Shown: in pieces, positions 4,690-5,305 of the stretch
Position numbering within the stretch: position 1 is the stretch's first letter
Layout of the letters: each line of letters starts with the position of its first letter
Source of the DNA: JANQLU01 sp964434955
GTDB taxonomy: Bacteria; Planctomycetota; Planctomycetia; Pirellulales; Pirellulaceae
Assembly: GCA_964434955.1 (NCBI GenBank)
Contig: CAYSXI010000276.1
Location: forward strand, 1 to 5,305
DNA: 5,305 nucleotides
Reading direction: 5' to 3'
Notes under the pieces: model-generated
The model's database searches: none
Seen by the model: only the letters and a program-made list of their open reading frames with translations
Told to the model about the DNA's origin: nothing
Program-made: the position numbers and the translations under genes

Positions 4690-5305
4690 CTATTCGGTTT
4701 TTTTTCCGAGGCAGTAAAGCATTTCCTGTCGATTGTTTCTCGTGCCGGAAGCAACCCGCACGTAAATCTTGTTATCGCAAAATGCGGGCGTCGCATAGTG
4801 ACTTTCACCTAGCTGGTTCTCGGCCACCATCTCGAATGCGGCTGGGTTGGCCTTGAACACGTAATGAACACCGCGTTCGTTGGCGATATAAATATTGCCA
4901 TTGGCCAATACCGGAGATGAGCTCACCGGGCGCTGCAGTCGTTTCCGCCAGGTTTCCGTGCCATCTTTTGACTTCCAACAGTAGGCAATCCCGTTGTCAT
5001 CGACCGCGTAGACGTGACCATCGAATGCTAACATGGATTGCTCATAACACTTAACGCGTTTGGTCCACAGCACCTTGCCATCTTTTGCGCTTAGAGCAAG
5101 CGTTTGAGCCTGGGGAAATCCACCGCTGGCAAAGACGATTTCGTTCTTCTCATCCCAAACGAGCGTTCCGCAGGAAACTTGCCAACGTGACTCCGTTTTC
5201 CACAATTGCTTTCCGTCCTTCGGGTTGTAAGCTGCCACCTCGTTGCGTACGTGCACGGCGAGCACGAAGTCGAGGTTCGGGAGCGCCGCGGCACACGCGA
5301 CGGAG
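4690..5305 (-). CDS. PQQ-like beta-propeller repeat protein, C-terminal part
   Basis: The reading frame stays open to the right edge, so the N-terminus, any signal peptide and the first blades are missing; 204 residues are visible. A GTG at 5265 could be taken as a start, but the frame continues upstream with sequence (AAALPNLDFVLAV) that fits a further blade, so that start is rejected. The visible part shows PQQ-type blade motifs: AYNPKDGKQLWKTE, ALSAKDGKVLWTKRV and YCWKSKDGTETWRKRL. Between them run strands of the type SSPVLANGNIYIANERG and YATPAFCDNKIYVRVASG. Such propellers often form secreted or periplasmic scaffolds in planctomycetes. The [A/W]xxGxxxW repeat alone does not prove PQQ binding or dehydrogenase activity, and no catalytic domain is in view. 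Its stop is followed by a strong intrinsic terminator. Confidence 0.9.
   Translation of the reverse strand, partial: SVACAAALPNLDFVLAVHVRNEVAAYNPKDGKQLWKTESRWQVSCGTLVWDEKNEIVFASGGFPQAQTLALSAKDGKVLWTKRVKCYEQSMLAFDGHVYAVDDNGIAYCWKSKDGTETWRKRLQRPVSSSPVLANGNIYIANERGVHYVFKANPAAFEMVAENQLGESHYATPAFCDNKIYVRVASGTRNNRQEMLYCLGKKTE

Noticed and set aside
4690..5265. Complete 191-residue propeller protein starting at the GTG at 5265
   Set aside because: The frame stays open with blade-like sequence to the window edge, so the gene is partial and the GTG is an internal valine codon.

Overview
The window looks like chromosomal DNA of a planctomycete of the Pirellulaceae/Rhodopirellula kind. This is an inference from three things: a secreted ThuA-domain protein, a PQQ-type beta-propeller protein, and an intergenic array of about 55-bp units of the general type I associate with Rhodopirellula-like genomes. 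No marker gene fixes the taxonomy, and no database search was possible.

Layout. Positions 1-290 hold a tandem array of ~55-bp repeats. It may continue beyond the left edge, and I see no gene before 427. Positions 427-2956 hold a two-gene minus-strand operon, cydA then cydB, for a short-Q-loop cytochrome bd-type quinol oxidase. Its junction carries a perfect 8-bp-stem hairpin just upstream of the cydB start. Positions 2957-3155 are a divergent intergenic region with four inverted repeats. Positions 3156-4193 (plus strand) encode an exported ThuA-domain protein. Directly after its signal peptide lies an 18-bp/6-residue tandem repeat (AQ[E/D]KMK) that is interrupted by a 100-N assembly gap. A 13-bp-arm inverted repeat at 4208-4251 probably terminates both convergent transcripts. 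Positions 4265-4606 (minus) encode a small protein with two membrane segments that resembles the 'transporter suffix' domain. A textbook intrinsic terminator at 4643-4671 closes the upstream minus-strand gene, a PQQ-like beta-propeller protein (4690 to the right edge) whose N-terminus lies outside the window.

How the genes fit together. CydA and CydB form one respiratory complex that reduces O2 to water with quinol electrons, probably at low oxygen. The ThuA protein is exported and may act in sugar metabolism. The propeller protein and the small membrane protein have no visible functional tie to the oxidase. I see no convincing new multi-gene system. The items most worth a second look are the cydA-cydB junction hairpin, the repeat expansion hidden by the gap in the ThuA gene, the mosaic repeat array, and the inverted repeats between the divergent genes.
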